This document shows, in pieces, positions 7,251-15,022 of a stretch of DNA of 30,255 nucleotides. The notes beneath the pieces are model-generated. The model was not told the origin of the DNA and searched no databases. It worked only from the letters and a program-made list of their open reading frames with translations. The DNA comes from Candidatus Curtissbacteria bacterium RIFCSPLOWO2_01_FULL_37_9 (GTDB lineage: Bacteria; Patescibacteriota; Microgenomatia; Curtissbacterales; GWA2-41-24): assembly GCA_001776425.1 (NCBI GenBank), contig MFBN01000014.1, positions 11,596 to 41,850 of the forward strand, in the 5' to 3' direction. How positions within the stretch are numbered: position 1 is the first letter of the stretch; every line of letters starts with the position of its first letter. A program made the position numbers and the translations under genes.

Positions 7251-9296
7251 ATGAATCCGAATTTACCTATAGAACAAATTAGTGGAATTGGCAAGTATAC
7301 TGTTTATAAGCTAAAGAGACTTGAAATAAAAACACTGGCTGATTTAATTTACCATTTCCCTTTTCGATATGAAGATTTTTCTTACAATACTCAAACCTCT
7401 AATCTCATCAACGGCCAAAAGGTAACACTCAAGGGTAATATTTGGACAATCAAAAATATAAGAGCCAAATCAGGTAAATTTTTAACCCTGGCAACATTGG
7501 CAGATTCTTCCGGGGTTGTTAATATAGTCTGGTTCAATCAGCCATACATCATTAAAACCTTAAAACCCGGTACATATGTTTCTGTTTCAGGAAAAGTACA
7601 GATTGAGTACAAAAAGCCCAAACTTCTTTCACCAACATACGAAATTTTAAGAGAAAGAACCCAACTGCCGCAAACTTTACATACCGGAAGACTTGTTCCC
7701 ATTTATCCGGAAACCGAAGGTCTAACCTCTAAATGGCTAAGATCAAAAATAGCTTCTATATTACCTCGGTACACTGCTGAGGTTACCGATTTTTTACCAA
7801 AAGAAGTAAGCAAACGACAAAACCTGATTAATCTTAACCAAGCTCTAACAAAAATTCATTTTCCCAAAAGCATCGAGGACGTGAACGCAGCAAGAAGAAG
7901 GCTTTCATTCGATGAGCTTTTTACTCTCCAGCTTGCAGCAGCTCAAAGAAGAAAAAAGTGGCAGAAGGAAAGAAGAGCCTATAAATTCACCGTTGAAAAA
8001 ACAAAATTTGAGGAATTTTTAAAAAATCTTCCTTTTGCGCTAACCTCCGCTCAACAAAGGGCAGTCGCCGAAATTCTCAAAGACCTGCAGCGCGAAACCC
8101 CGGCAAATAGACTCCTGGAAGGAGATGTCGGCTCCGGAAAAACAGTTGTTGCGGCAACAGCAGCCTATTTTGCCCATCAAAACAACATGCTGACACTCTT
8201 GGCAGCACCGACCGAAATCCTTGCATACCAACACCAAAAAACCCTAGAAGAACTGCTTCGGCCTCATAATATAAAGATTGGTATTTGGACTGCCGCAAAA
8301 AAGGAAGACGGCGACATTGTCTGCGGCACACACGCGCTTTTAATCTCCTTTAAACCCAAAAGGGAAGTCGGCCTGGTAGTAGTTGATGAACAGCACCGTT
8401 TCGGCGTTGCCCAAAGAGGCAAACTGGCCAGTTCCGACAAACAGGGCAAAAGTCCCCATATCTTAACCATGACCGCAACTCCGATTCCCAGAACGCTGGC
8501 ATTAACTCTTTATGGAGATCTTGATCTTTCGGTCTTAGACGAAATGCCCATCGGTAGGCAAAAAATCCAGACTCACGTCGTCCCAAATTTTAAAAGATCC
8601 GCCGCCTACAAGTTTATCGAAGATCAGGTAAGGGAGAACCGTCAGGCATTTATCATCACTCCGTTTGTTGAACCTTCCGAAAGCATGGCCACGGTCAAGG
8701 CCGCAGTCGATGAGTTTGAGAAACTTAAAGAGATATTTTCAAACAGGGCAAACACAGGAAAAATAAAGCTTGGCCTTCTTCATGGAAGGTTGAAGTCAAA
8801 AGACAAACAGCAAGTAATGGCAGATTTTAAAAAGAAGAAGTTCGACATCTTGGTTGCTACACCGGTTGTGGAAGTGGGCATTGATATTCCAAACGCTACG
8901 GTAATGATGATCGAATCTGCGGATCGTTTCGGACTTGCCCAGCTTCATCAACTAAGAGGTAGAGTTGGTAGGGGAAAACATAAATCATATTGTCTGCTTT
9001 TTACAGACTCCAATTCAGTAAATTCCCTCAAACGCCTTAAAAGTATGGAAAACATTTATATCGGTTTTGAACTTGCCGAACTCGATCTCAAGACCCGCGG
9101 TCCCGGTGAAATATTCGGACTCAAACAATCAGGCTACGTAAACCTCAAAATCGCCGATATTTCTAATCAGGTTCTTGTTGCCCAAACTCAGAAAGAAGCA
9201 CAATTAATAATTGATAAAGATCCAAGTTTAAAAGAATTCAAAAATCTTAGCCAAAAGCTTAAAAGCTTAAAGCAGGATTATATACAGCCGAACTAG
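7251..9296 (+). CDS. recG: ATP-dependent DNA helicase RecG
   Basis: Superfamily 2 branch-migration helicase, 681 residues, close to the usual length, acting on stalled forks and Holliday junctions. The N-terminal wedge/OB domain (about 1-135) has the family opening GIGKYTVYKLKRLEIKTL and the OB strand region around 57-115. Motor domain 1 has Walker A GDVGSGKT (291-298), DEQH box (379-382) and TATPIPRTLAL. Motor domain 2 has ATPVVEVGIDIPNA, then QLRGRVGRG with the arginine-finger region. It ends in the TRGPGEIFGLKQSG RecG C-terminal signature. The ATG start gives the expected N-terminus. It is followed by a 221-base hairpin-rich gap. Confidence 0.97.
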   Translation: MNPNLPIEQISGIGKYTVYKLKRLEIKTLADLIYHFPFRYEDFSYNTQTSNLINGQKVTLKGNIWTIKNIRAKSGKFLTLATLADSSGVVNIVWFNQPYIIKTLKPGTYVSVSGKVQIEYKKPKLLSPTYEILRERTQLPQTLHTGRLVPIYPETEGLTSKWLRSKIASILPRYTAEVTDFLPKEVSKRQNLINLNQALTKIHFPKSIEDVNAARRRLSFDELFTLQLAAAQRRKKWQKERRAYKFTVEKTKFEEFLKNLPFALTSAQQRAVAEILKDLQRETPANRLLEGDVGSGKTVVAATAAYFAHQNNMLTLLAAPTEILAYQHQKTLEELLRPHNIKIGIWTAAKKEDGDIVCGTHALLISFKPKREVGLVVVDEQHRFGVAQRGKLASSDKQGKSPHILTMTATPIPRTLALTLYGDLDLSVLDEMPIGRQKIQTHVVPNFKRSAAYKFIEDQVRENRQAFIITPFVEPSESMATVKAAVDEFEKLKEIFSNRANTGKIKLGLLHGRLKSKDKQQVMADFKKKKFDILVATPVVEVGIDIPNATVMMIESADRFGLAQLHQLRGRVGRGKHKSYCLLFTDSNSVNSLKRLKSMENIYIGFELAELDLKTRGPGEIFGLKQSGYVNLKIADISNQVLVAQTQKEAQLIIDKDPSLKEFKNLSQKLKSLKQDYIQPN

Positions 9297-9328
9297 ATTT
9301 CATGTTGACGGCCAGACAATTTCTGTTA

Positions 9329-9458
9329 TACCCAAAATACTTCAATTTGCAACCATAAAAGTATTTTGGGTACACAACCGGCTAACGAGAGTTGCAAACT
9401 CGAGTTAGTCGAGTTTATAATCCCACAAAACTTTTTGCAATTGACAATTATCAATTGC
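9329..9458. repeat. Cluster of three hairpins between recG and rpmF
   Basis: Three separate dyads follow one another. (1) TACCCAAAATACT (9329-9341) with its exact complement AGTATTTTGGGTA (9360-9372): 13 bp, 18-base loop. (2) CTAAC/GTTAG (9382-9386 and 9404-9408) enclosing a GA/GA internal loop, then GAGTT/AACTC (9389-9393, 9397-9401) around GCA. (3) GCAATTGA/TCAATTGC (9437-9444 and 9451-9458) around CAATTA. None has a T-run directly after it, so they are not typical terminators. The tandem G-A loop of the second hairpin resembles REP palindromes. Confidence 0.65.
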
Positions 9459-9472
9459 CGGAACTTACGCCC

Positions 9473-9501
9473 TTGACGTCTTGTTATTTTCAATTTACTA
9501 T
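9473..9501 (+). promoter_or_regulatory. Candidate sigma-70 promoter of the rpmF-nusB-rnc cluster
   Basis: TTGACG (9473-9478), a 17-base spacer, then TACTAT (9496-9501). The predicted transcript start would be about 9508, only about ten bases before the rpmF ATG at 9518, so the message would have a very short leader. This fits the absence of a Shine-Dalgarno there. Confidence 0.55.
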
Positions 9502-9517
9502 TTACTATTAACTTATC

Positions 9518-9712
9518 ATGACACCGTTACCGAAAAAAAAACACGCAAAATCAAGAACCAAAATTCGCCAAGCCGCATTAAAATATAAAATGCCTCATTT
9601 GGTTAAATGTTCAAATTGCTCGCAGTTAAAATTTACACATCAGGTATGCACAAAATGCGGCTATTATAAAGGAGTAAAACAACAAATAAAAATTAAGGAA
9701 TCAAAAAAATAA
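9518..9712 (+). CDS. rpmF: 50S ribosomal protein L32 (bL32)
   Basis: A 64-residue basic ribosomal protein. The start TPLPKKKHAKSRTKIR is the usual bL32 N-terminus (PK+K+SK+R). The zinc site is the four-cysteine form: CSNC near residues 31-34 and CTKC near 44-47. It ends with a lysine-rich tail. It begins a plus-strand cluster with nusB eight bases downstream. The zinc-binding form is intact, so this is not the cysteine-less paralogue used under zinc starvation in some bacteria. Confidence 0.95.
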   Translation: MTPLPKKKHAKSRTKIRQAALKYKMPHLVKCSNCSQLKFTHQVCTKCGYYKGVKQQIKIKESKK

Positions 9713-9720
9713 ATCAACGC

Positions 9721-10098
9721 ATGAAGAAGAAAAATGATCCCCGGCATAGAATTCGAATAAATACGATTAAAAGCCTTTTTGAAAAAAGTTTTCGGGATAA
9801 TACTGTAATTTTACACAATAATTTAGCAAAGAGAATTATTAAAAAACAAAAGGATATAGATACACTTATTGTAAAACACGCACCTGCCTGGCCAATAAAT
9901 CAAATTCCGCCTATTGATCTTGCTACGCTTAGACTGGCAATATGGGAACTTGTATATAAAAAGCCTAAAAACCCTTATAAAGTAGTAATAGACGAGGCTG
10001 TTGAAATCGCTAAAGAATTCGGATCGGAATCCTCTGCTGCTTTTGTGAACGGAGTACTCGGATCATTAGTAAAAACAACTAATAAAACAAACACCTAA
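9721..10098 (+). CDS. nusB: Transcription antitermination protein NusB
   Basis: A 125-residue all-helical RNA-binding protein that joins NusE (S10) on boxA RNA during rRNA transcription. Family features are the N-terminal helix R..A(T)..L+..F, here RIRINTIKSLFEKSF, the central WPINQIPPIDLATLRLAIWEL, the KVVIDEAVEIAKEFGSE helix, and the C-terminal SAAFVNGVLGSLVK. The length is slightly shorter than the 130-140 residue norm. It is tightly spaced in the operon: 8 bases after rpmF and 4 bases before the acyl-carrier-like gene. Confidence 0.93.
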   Translation: MKKKNDPRHRIRINTIKSLFEKSFRDNTVILHNNLAKRIIKKQKDIDTLIVKHAPAWPINQIPPIDLATLRLAIWELVYKKPKNPYKVVIDEAVEIAKEFGSESSAAFVNGVLGSLVKTTNKTNT

Positions 10099-10102
10099 AT
10101 AA

Positions 10103-10348
10103 ATGACAGATATTTTGGAAGAAATTAAACAAATTATCAGTACTCAGTTTGGTATCCCGGTAGAAAAAATACAGGAAGACTCGCTACTCGATGAGGATTT
10201 AAGCATTACTGATTTGGATCTTGAAGATTTCATGGGATTTGTTCAAAAGAAGTATGAAATTAATATTGACCAGGAACAATTTCCGTCATTTAAAAAAGTT
10301 TCCGATATAGTTTCCTATCTTTATGATAATCTCGAAATCTCAAACTGA
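10103..10348 (+). CDS. Acyl-carrier-protein-like protein lacking the phosphopantetheine serine
   Basis: An 81-residue acidic four-helix protein. The fold and length fit ACP: helix 1 TDILEEIKQIISTQFGI, loop, helix 2 LDLEDFMGFVQKKYEI, helix 3/4 FKKVSDIVSYLYDNL. In ordinary ACP the start of helix 2 reads (G)(A)DSL, with the serine carrying 4'-phosphopantetheine. Here the aligned bases encode SITDLDL, so the serine position is Asp (TDL for DSL). The protein should therefore not be convertible to holo-ACP. The gene order (ACP then rnc) is an old bacterial linkage. It ends in TGA inside rnc, overlapping it by 26 bases. Its function is unknown: a structural partner, as ACPs can be, is one possibility; a decayed gene is another, although the frame is clean. 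Confidence 0.85.
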   Translation: MTDILEEIKQIISTQFGIPVEKIQEDSLLDEDLSITDLDLEDFMGFVQKKYEINIDQEQFPSFKKVSDIVSYLYDNLEISN

Positions 10349-11027
10349 CTGGACAAAATTACAGCAAACAATCGGTATTAAATTCATAAATATTGATCTT
10401 TTAAATAATGCTTTTGTCCACAGATCATATCTTAATGAACATAAAAATTATAAAGGGAATTCCAACGAAAGGTTGGAATTTTTAGGGGATTCGGTTCTTT
10501 CATTGGTGGTTTCCATATACTTATATAAAAGGCTTCCCAAAAGCACCGAAGGCGAGTTGACCATGCTCAGAGCTTCACTTGTCAGAACAGAAACTCTTTC
10601 AAAATTAGCACTAAGCCTTAATTTAGGCACATATCTTTATCTTTCAAAAGGTGAAGAAGAATCAAACGGCCGCAATAGCCGGTCTATTCTTGCCAATACT
10701 TTTGAGGCATTAATCGGGGCAATTTATCTGGATCAGGGATTATTAAAAACCCAAAAAGTTCTTGAAAAACTCATTTTAAAAAAATGGGAAACTTTGACCA
10801 AAACCGCAGTATTTGATAATAAATCAAAACTTCAGGAAGTCTTACAGAGAAAATATCATAAATCACCAAATTATAAACTTCTTACAAGCTGGGGACCTGA
10901 TCATGCCCGCGAGTTTCGAATCGGGGTTTATTTGGATACAAAGCTATTGGGTAAGGGTATTGGCAAAAATAAACAGGAGGCTGCCCAAAATGCGGCTAAA
11001 GAAGCCTTATCTGGACTAAAAACATAA
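10323..11027 (+). CDS. rnc: Ribonuclease III
   Basis: A 234-residue double-strand-specific endoribonuclease that processes rRNA precursors and other duplex RNA. The catalytic domain holds the signature NERLEFLGD (48-56) followed by SVLSL, and the second acidic site in NTFEALIGAIYLDQG (about 124-138). After a linker, a dsRNA-binding domain covers about 160-234 (KSKLQEVLQRKYHKSPNY through KNKQEAAQNAAKEALSGL). The ATG at 10323 overlaps the upstream gene by 26 bases in another frame, which suggests translational coupling. No better start exists before the conserved FINIDLLNNAFVHRSYLNE region. Confidence 0.96.
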   Translation: MIISKSQTDWTKLQQTIGIKFINIDLLNNAFVHRSYLNEHKNYKGNSNERLEFLGDSVLSLVVSIYLYKRLPKSTEGELTMLRASLVRTETLSKLALSLNLGTYLYLSKGEEESNGRNSRSILANTFEALIGAIYLDQGLLKTQKVLEKLILKKWETLTKTAVFDNKSKLQEVLQRKYHKSPNYKLLTSWGPDHAREFRIGVYLDTKLLGKGIGKNKQEAAQNAAKEALSGLKT

Positions 11028-11108
11028 ATTCTGCGATAATTACATCCAAATTAAATCAAGGATAATTATTAATAACCTTATTTTATATATTTAATTTTAT
11101 CAATTATC

Positions 11109-11351
11109 ATGGCAGTCAGAATTAGGCTTTCAAAAGTCGGTAAAAAACACCAAATATCCTTTAGGATTGTTGCACAGGACACAAAAACAAAAAGAGACGG
11201 AAAATTTATTGAAGCTTTAGGTTTTTGGAACCCTCATAAAAAACCCCCGGAAGATTTTTCTGTTAATCCCCAAAGGTTAAATTATTGGATATCAAAAGGT
11301 GCCAAGCCAACATTAAGCGTAAATAAACTTATAAAATTATCCGGCATTTGA
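11109..11351 (+). CDS. rpsP: 30S ribosomal protein S16 (bS16)
   Basis: An 80-residue small-subunit protein that helps 16S rRNA folding. The N-terminus AVRIRLSKVGKKHQISFRIV is typical (aVrIRL.R.G.kk.p.YrIV, written here in two stretches: AVRIRLSKVGKK and QISFRIVAQD). It continues with KRDGKFIEALGFWNP and LNYWISKGAKPTLSV. It ends in TGA, confirming TGA as a stop. It opens the conserved rpsP-khpA-trmD group, separated from rnc by 81 A+T-rich bases that may hold a promoter. Confidence 0.96.
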   Translation: MAVRIRLSKVGKKHQISFRIVAQDTKTKRDGKFIEALGFWNPHKKPPEDFSVNPQRLNYWISKGAKPTLSVNKLIKLSGI

Positions 11352-11370
11352 AAAAACCACATAAAATCAC

Positions 11371-11404
11371 AATACCCTGTATTTTATAAATGCGATTGGG
11401 TATT
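11371..11404. repeat. Small dyad between rpsP and khpA
   Basis: AATACCC (11371-11377) pairs with GGGTATT (11398-11404) across a 20-base loop in the 67-base gap. No T-tract follows, and the khpA ATG is 14 bases downstream, so it could act on khpA translation. It could also be chance. Confidence 0.3.
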
Positions 11405-11418
11405 ACGCAAATTTAAAA

Positions 11419-11652
11419 ATGGAAAAATTGTTACTTTTACTTGTTGAACCTTTAGTTAAAGACATTAAAAAAATAAAAATTGAAAAGGAGAGAGAAGAAA
11501 ATAGAATTAAATATATTCTTCAAATACCAAAGGGAGATATTGCAAAAGTCATTGGAAAATCAGGCAAAATGATTAAAGCTATTAATAGTCTGCTTAAATT
11601 AAGAGCAATAAAAGAAAATATGTACGCCTCATGCGAACTTCAGGAAGTTTAA
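11419..11652 (+). CDS. khpA: KH-domain RNA-binding protein KhpA
   Basis: A 77-residue protein made of one KH domain, with the GxxG loop in VIGKSGKMIKAI (GKSG). Its place between rpsP and trmD is the normal site of the KhpA/YlqC family, which pairs with KhpB (Jag/EloR) in other bacteria and affects RNA fate and cell elongation; that role is established for firmicutes, not shown here. The last 22 bases overlap the trmD start, suggesting coupling. Confidence 0.88.
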   Translation: MEKLLLLLVEPLVKDIKKIKIEKEREENRIKYILQIPKGDIAKVIGKSGKMIKAINSLLKLRAIKENMYASCELQEV

Positions 11653-12326
11653 ACATCAACGTCATTACTCTTTTTCCTCAGATGTTTAATGGAGTAATTA
11701 CTAAATCAATAATTAATAGGGCAATTCAAAAAAAAATAGTTTCGGTGAATTTCATCAATTTAAGGAATTTTGCCAATGACAAGCACAAAACCGTTGACGA
11801 TAAACCTTATGGAGGCGGCCGTGGTATGCTGCTTAAAGTTGATGTTACGGTTAAAGCATTAGAATCTATAAAATTGCAAACTTACAAGATCCTATTATCT
11901 GCTTCCGGGCAAAAATACAACCAAAAATTAGCTACGGATCTTGCAAAGAAAAAAGACATTACAATTATATGCGGCCATTACGAAGGGATAGATTCCAGAA
12001 TTGAAAAATTTGTTGATCAGTCAATTTCTATTGGTGATTTCATATTATCCGGTGGAGAAATTGCTGCCATGGTAATTATAGATTCAATTATCAGATTAAT
12101 TCCCGGTGTTATTCATAAAGAATCATCACGCAATGAATCTTTTTCAGATACATCCGCTTTTCTTGAGTACCCGCAATATACCCGGCCTGATAATTTTAGG
12201 GGTTTAAAAGTTCCCAAAATTCTGCTTTCGGGTAATCATCAGGCAATTAAATCTTGGCAAAATATACAATCTGTAAAAAGAACCGAAAAAATACGCCCTG
12301 ATCTTATAAAAACAGGTAATAAATAA
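11631..12326 (+). CDS. trmD: tRNA (guanine-37-N1)-methyltransferase
   Basis: A 231-residue SPOUT-class enzyme that makes m1G37 in tRNAs reading CNN and related codons, preventing +1 frameshifts. The visible family features are NVITLFPQMF near the start, DDKPYGGGRGMLL (about 57-69, substrate loop), and the S-adenosylmethionine trefoil knot region ICGHYEGIDSRIEKF and ISIGDFILSGGEIAAM (about 113-148). The C-terminal part includes YTRPDNFRGLKVPKILLSG. The ATG lies inside khpA, adding about eight residues before the conserved start. It ends two bases from the pilO stop on the other strand, with no visible terminator between. Confidence 0.96.
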   Translation: MRTSGSLNINVITLFPQMFNGVITKSIINRAIQKKIVSVNFINLRNFANDKHKTVDDKPYGGGRGMLLKVDVTVKALESIKLQTYKILLSASGQKYNQKLATDLAKKKDITIICGHYEGIDSRIEKFVDQSISIGDFILSGGEIAAMVIIDSIIRLIPGVIHKESSRNESFSDTSAFLEYPQYTRPDNFRGLKVPKILLSGNHQAIKSWQNIQSVKRTEKIRPDLIKTGNK

Positions 12327-12328
12327 CT

Positions 12329-13135
12329 TTAAAAGGGCGCAAACAAATCTGGTCTGCCAAGAGGTACTGATGGTGCAGGTGCCACCGGCGGCCCGGAAGG
12401 TATATTAGCTATTTCAGTTTTAATTTTCGCTAATAAATTTTTTTCCGATTCTGTTAATTCTGTTACCGGTGCTTCAATATTTGAAAGCTGAGTAATCATC
12501 GGTTTCCAATATGCCTCGATTTGTAAAGATACCCTGATTTGTGAGGAACCGGAAGTAGATAAGGAAGACCCTATACTTAGATCCTCAACAGCAACTATTC
12601 TGGGCATTGATCGCAATATTTTTAAAAACTGCATAAACGAATTATAATCACCGCTGATTGAAGCTTTTAGTTGAACCTTAGTATTAATTAAATCCGCACC
12701 TTTACTTTCAGGTGAAGAGGCTGTCGGAGCAGGTTGAGGTTTGTTTTCTACTGTACCGCTTAATGATCCCGGGGATACTTCCAGACGATTTAAAAGCACT
12801 CCGGAATTGGCTGCTGCCGATTCAATTTGCTCTATAAAAGTAAAAACTCCTTTATCGGATGGTAACATTTGTTCGCTGGATGCCAGTTGCTCCTCAAGCT
12901 CAATCTGGTCAAGATTTCGCAGTACATTTACTTTACTATCCATGGATTGAACACGGGTAGTCAATTCAGCAGTGGCGGTTTTTAATCTTAAAACTTCTGT
13001 AAATTTTGGCCAGACTATTAATAAAAGAATTAACATTGAAACAGCCAATGAACCCACAGGTACGGCTAAATTGGTAACTTTTTCAAAAATTAAACTGTTT
13101 TGAATTTTCAATACTGATAAGGCCGGTAATTGCAT
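12329..13135 (-). CDS. pilO: Type IV pilus inner-membrane alignment protein PilO
   Basis: A 268-residue bitopic protein. There is a short cytoplasmic N-terminus, one membrane segment (about residues 24-44, VPVGSLAVSMLILLLIVW), a coiled-coil stretch (about 48-90, RLKTATAELTTRVQSMDSKV onward) and an extracytoplasmic ferredoxin-like domain with LPSDKGVFTFIEQIESAAANSG, the PilO hallmark. The C-terminus is Pro/Ala-rich and ends LFAPF. PilO pairs with PilN and links the motor platform to the filament. It is the last gene of the run pilM-pilN-pilO, two bases after pilN. No PilP or PilQ follows, as expected for a cell without an outer membrane. Confidence 0.88.
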   Translation of the reverse strand: MQLPALSVLKIQNSLIFEKVTNLAVPVGSLAVSMLILLLIVWPKFTEVLRLKTATAELTTRVQSMDSKVNVLRNLDQIELEEQLASSEQMLPSDKGVFTFIEQIESAAANSGVLLNRLEVSPGSLSGTVENKPQPAPTASSPESKGADLINTKVQLKASISGDYNSFMQFLKILRSMPRIVAVEDLSIGSSLSTSGSSQIRVSLQIEAYWKPMITQLSNIEAPVTELTESEKNLLAKIKTEIANIPSGPPVAPAPSVPLGRPDLFAPF

Positions 13136-13137
13136 AC

Positions 13138-13680
13138 TTATTTTTTATTAACTAACTGGGCCGTAATATTAAATGTAAACAGCCCCAGTTCATTAGAACT
13201 TAATGAATCAATAGAAACCTGGTTAAAATATTTAGCTCCTTCGGAGGATAATAGGGAAGATACAAGACCGGCTACATCTGCAGAGGACTGGGCTCTGGCG
13301 GATAATGAAACTTTACCTGATGTAAATTTAGCATCGGTAAAATAAACCCCCTGAGGTATTAACTTTGAAATATTTTCGAAAATATCAGCAAAATCTGTTC
13401 TTGAAGACACCAACTTTTCTGCTGAAGATGCTTTATCCTTAACAACAACAATTAATTCCTCCGTAGATTTTAAAGATTCAATCTGCCCTGAACTGGCTTC
13501 AACAGAAGCAACCAACTTAGACCTTTTTGAGGAAAATGAGCTAAATAAAACAAGAATTATAAAAGTAACAATACCTGTAATAACCAAGACAACTACCGAT
13601 ACAATCGAAATCCGCTTTACCAGAATTGAGAAATTCTCCTGATCTCTTGCCGCAACCGGTAATAAATTTATGTCCGCCAT
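13138..13680 (-). CDS. pilN: Type IV pilus inner-membrane protein PilN
   Basis: A 180-residue bitopic protein. The N-terminus MADINLLPVAARD carries the INLLP motif by which PilN tails bind a groove of PilM. One membrane segment follows at about 26-48, then a coiled coil with Ser-rich heptads (about 50-90), and a small extracytoplasmic domain (VYFTDAKFTSGKVSLSARAQ). The size and layout match PilN. It is separated from pilM by 26 bases and from pilO by two. Confidence 0.9.
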   Translation of the reverse strand: MADINLLPVAARDQENFSILVKRISIVSVVVLVITGIVTFIILVLFSSFSSKRSKLVASVEASSGQIESLKSTEELIVVVKDKASSAEKLVSSRTDFADIFENISKLIPQGVYFTDAKFTSGKVSLSARAQSSADVAGLVSSLLSSEGAKYFNQVSIDSLSSNELGLFTFNITAQLVNKK

Positions 13681-13706
13681 ATACTTTAATTTTAGCGTAG
13701 CAAATA

Positions 13707-14723
13707 TTAGCTGTTAAGAGCAAGACCGGTTGCCACGCTGAATATACCTCCCTTACCAACCATTTGTAAGATTACTCCTTCTTTAACAAAATCTGCCCAG
13801 GCATCACCAAGTGAAACTTCTAAATTGGTCCTTTGGGTTAAAAACTGGGATATTCCCGGCAAAAAAGCGCCACCACCACATATAACTAGTCTGGAGACAG
13901 GCAGATCTTTGGTATGCATATGAGAAAATTCAATTGCTTTTTGGATCTCTCCAATTAAAACATCCAATACCGGCTTTAGGACATCGGCTACTTTTCCGGA
14001 GAGTTTATCCTCTAAAATACCGTATGTTTGTTTATATTGTTCAGCCTGATTTTGGGGAAGATTAAATTCCGTCATAATTGCTTTTGTTAAATTCACTCCG
14101 CCTGTTGCTACCGATCTTGTAAACAATACATTTCCGTTATCAGCAATCACCAAATCCGTAGAAATTGCACCCATAGAAACTATTATTGTCGGTGGTTCAC
14201 CGACTTTAGTCAGGGCTCTGGCTAATGCCATTGATTCGGTTTCCATGGCAACTATCTTCAGTCCGGCATTTTTAACGATATTAATATATTTAGAAATCAT
14301 TCTTTTGGGGGCTGCTACCAAAAGAACGTCCATTTTTTCTGAAGTGGATTCAGGTCTTGAAATAATTTTATACTGCAAATTCACATCTTTTATAGGTAAT
14401 GGGATATATTGTTCAGCTTCCCAGCTGACAGCAGCAGACAATTCTTTATCTGTTAAATTGGGAAGCTGAATTAATCTTGTAACTACCTGCGATTCGATTA
14501 AAGATACAATGCAGTTTTGGAGGGTAATATTGGATTTGGCAACACAGGCCTTGACGCTTTCGGAAACTTTCATTAAATCAACCGGAGCCTCGCTCATAGG
14601 ACCGCCTAAAGGAGTTTGAAAGCTGGCAGCTGCTTCTAATATTTTTCTATTGCCACTTTTTTTAACTTTTACTGCTTTTATAAATGACCTTCCTATGTCA
14701 AGGCCGAAGAATTGGGCAGACAT
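13707..14723 (-). CDS. pilM: Type IV pilus actin-like ATPase PilM
   Basis: A 338-residue cytoplasmic protein of the actin/FtsA fold that binds the PilN tail and connects it to the assembly motor. The N-terminus FGLDIGRSFIKAVKVKK is the phosphate-1 region. The PilM domain continues through VTRLIQLPNLTDKELSAAV and WEAEQYIPLPIKDVNLQY (conserved in PilM), the phosphate-2-like region IIVSMGAISTDLVIADNG (about 170-187) and the adenosine motif VICGGGAFLPGISQFL (about 281-296). The ATG is five bases after the stop of the upstream 97-residue gene. Confidence 0.93.
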   Translation of the reverse strand: MSAQFFGLDIGRSFIKAVKVKKSGNRKILEAAASFQTPLGGPMSEAPVDLMKVSESVKACVAKSNITLQNCIVSLIESQVVTRLIQLPNLTDKELSAAVSWEAEQYIPLPIKDVNLQYKIISRPESTSEKMDVLLVAAPKRMISKYINIVKNAGLKIVAMETESMALARALTKVGEPPTIIVSMGAISTDLVIADNGNVLFTRSVATGGVNLTKAIMTEFNLPQNQAEQYKQTYGILEDKLSGKVADVLKPVLDVLIGEIQKAIEFSHMHTKDLPVSRLVICGGGAFLPGISQFLTQRTNLEVSLGDAWADFVKEGVILQMVGKGGIFSVATGLALNS

Positions 14724-14728
14724 TAATA

Positions 14729-15022
14729 TTATTGGGAAGGAGAAATATCTTCTCCTGTGTTTTCCAAATTATCTGGTTCCGTAATTGGTTGAGCCGAGTC
14801 AGTAGCAGGAGAAGATATTGGTGTGGGTGTTGTAACAATAACCTGTTTTGGAACTCTGTTTCTAACCGTATTTTGGATAGCAGATTGATCAATCGTGCGC
14901 GAACCAGAATCAACTTGTGGATCTTCCTGCGTTTTAGAACCCAAAAAGATTAAAAGCAAAGCAGGAATAATTATTGCTGCTGCACCCACAAAAGTTAAAA
15001 TTAATTTAGTCTGTTTATTCAT
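14729..15022 (-). CDS. Small membrane-anchored Pro/Thr/Ser-rich protein of the pilus operon
   Basis: A 97-residue protein I do not recognise. It has a short basic start, one membrane segment (about residues 7-27, LILTFVGAAAIIIPALLLIF) and then an acidic, low-complexity tail rich in Pro, Thr, Ser and Gln (about 30-97). The tail is probably outside the cell and disordered. The start ATG shares one base with the PilX-like stop (TAATG), and pilM begins five bases after it, so it is embedded in the operon and coupled. It occupies the place between minor pilins and the PilMNO complex, but its role cannot be assigned. The frame is uninterrupted. Confidence 0.7.
   Translation of the reverse strand: MNKQTKLILTFVGAAAIIIPALLLIFLGSKTQEDPQVDSGSRTIDQSAIQNTVRNRVPKQVIVTTPTPISSPATDSAQPITEPDNLENTGEDISPSQ

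Noticed and set aside
9329..9372. The 13-bp stem after recG as a rho-independent terminator.
   Set aside because: The loop is 18 bases and the stem is followed by CACAACCGG in place of a T-tract; on the other strand there is also no T-tract.
10346..10348. Use of genetic code 25 (TGA read as Gly), known in some CPR phyla.
   Set aside because: TGA ends the ACP-like gene and rpsP at the positions expected from family length, so TGA is a stop here.
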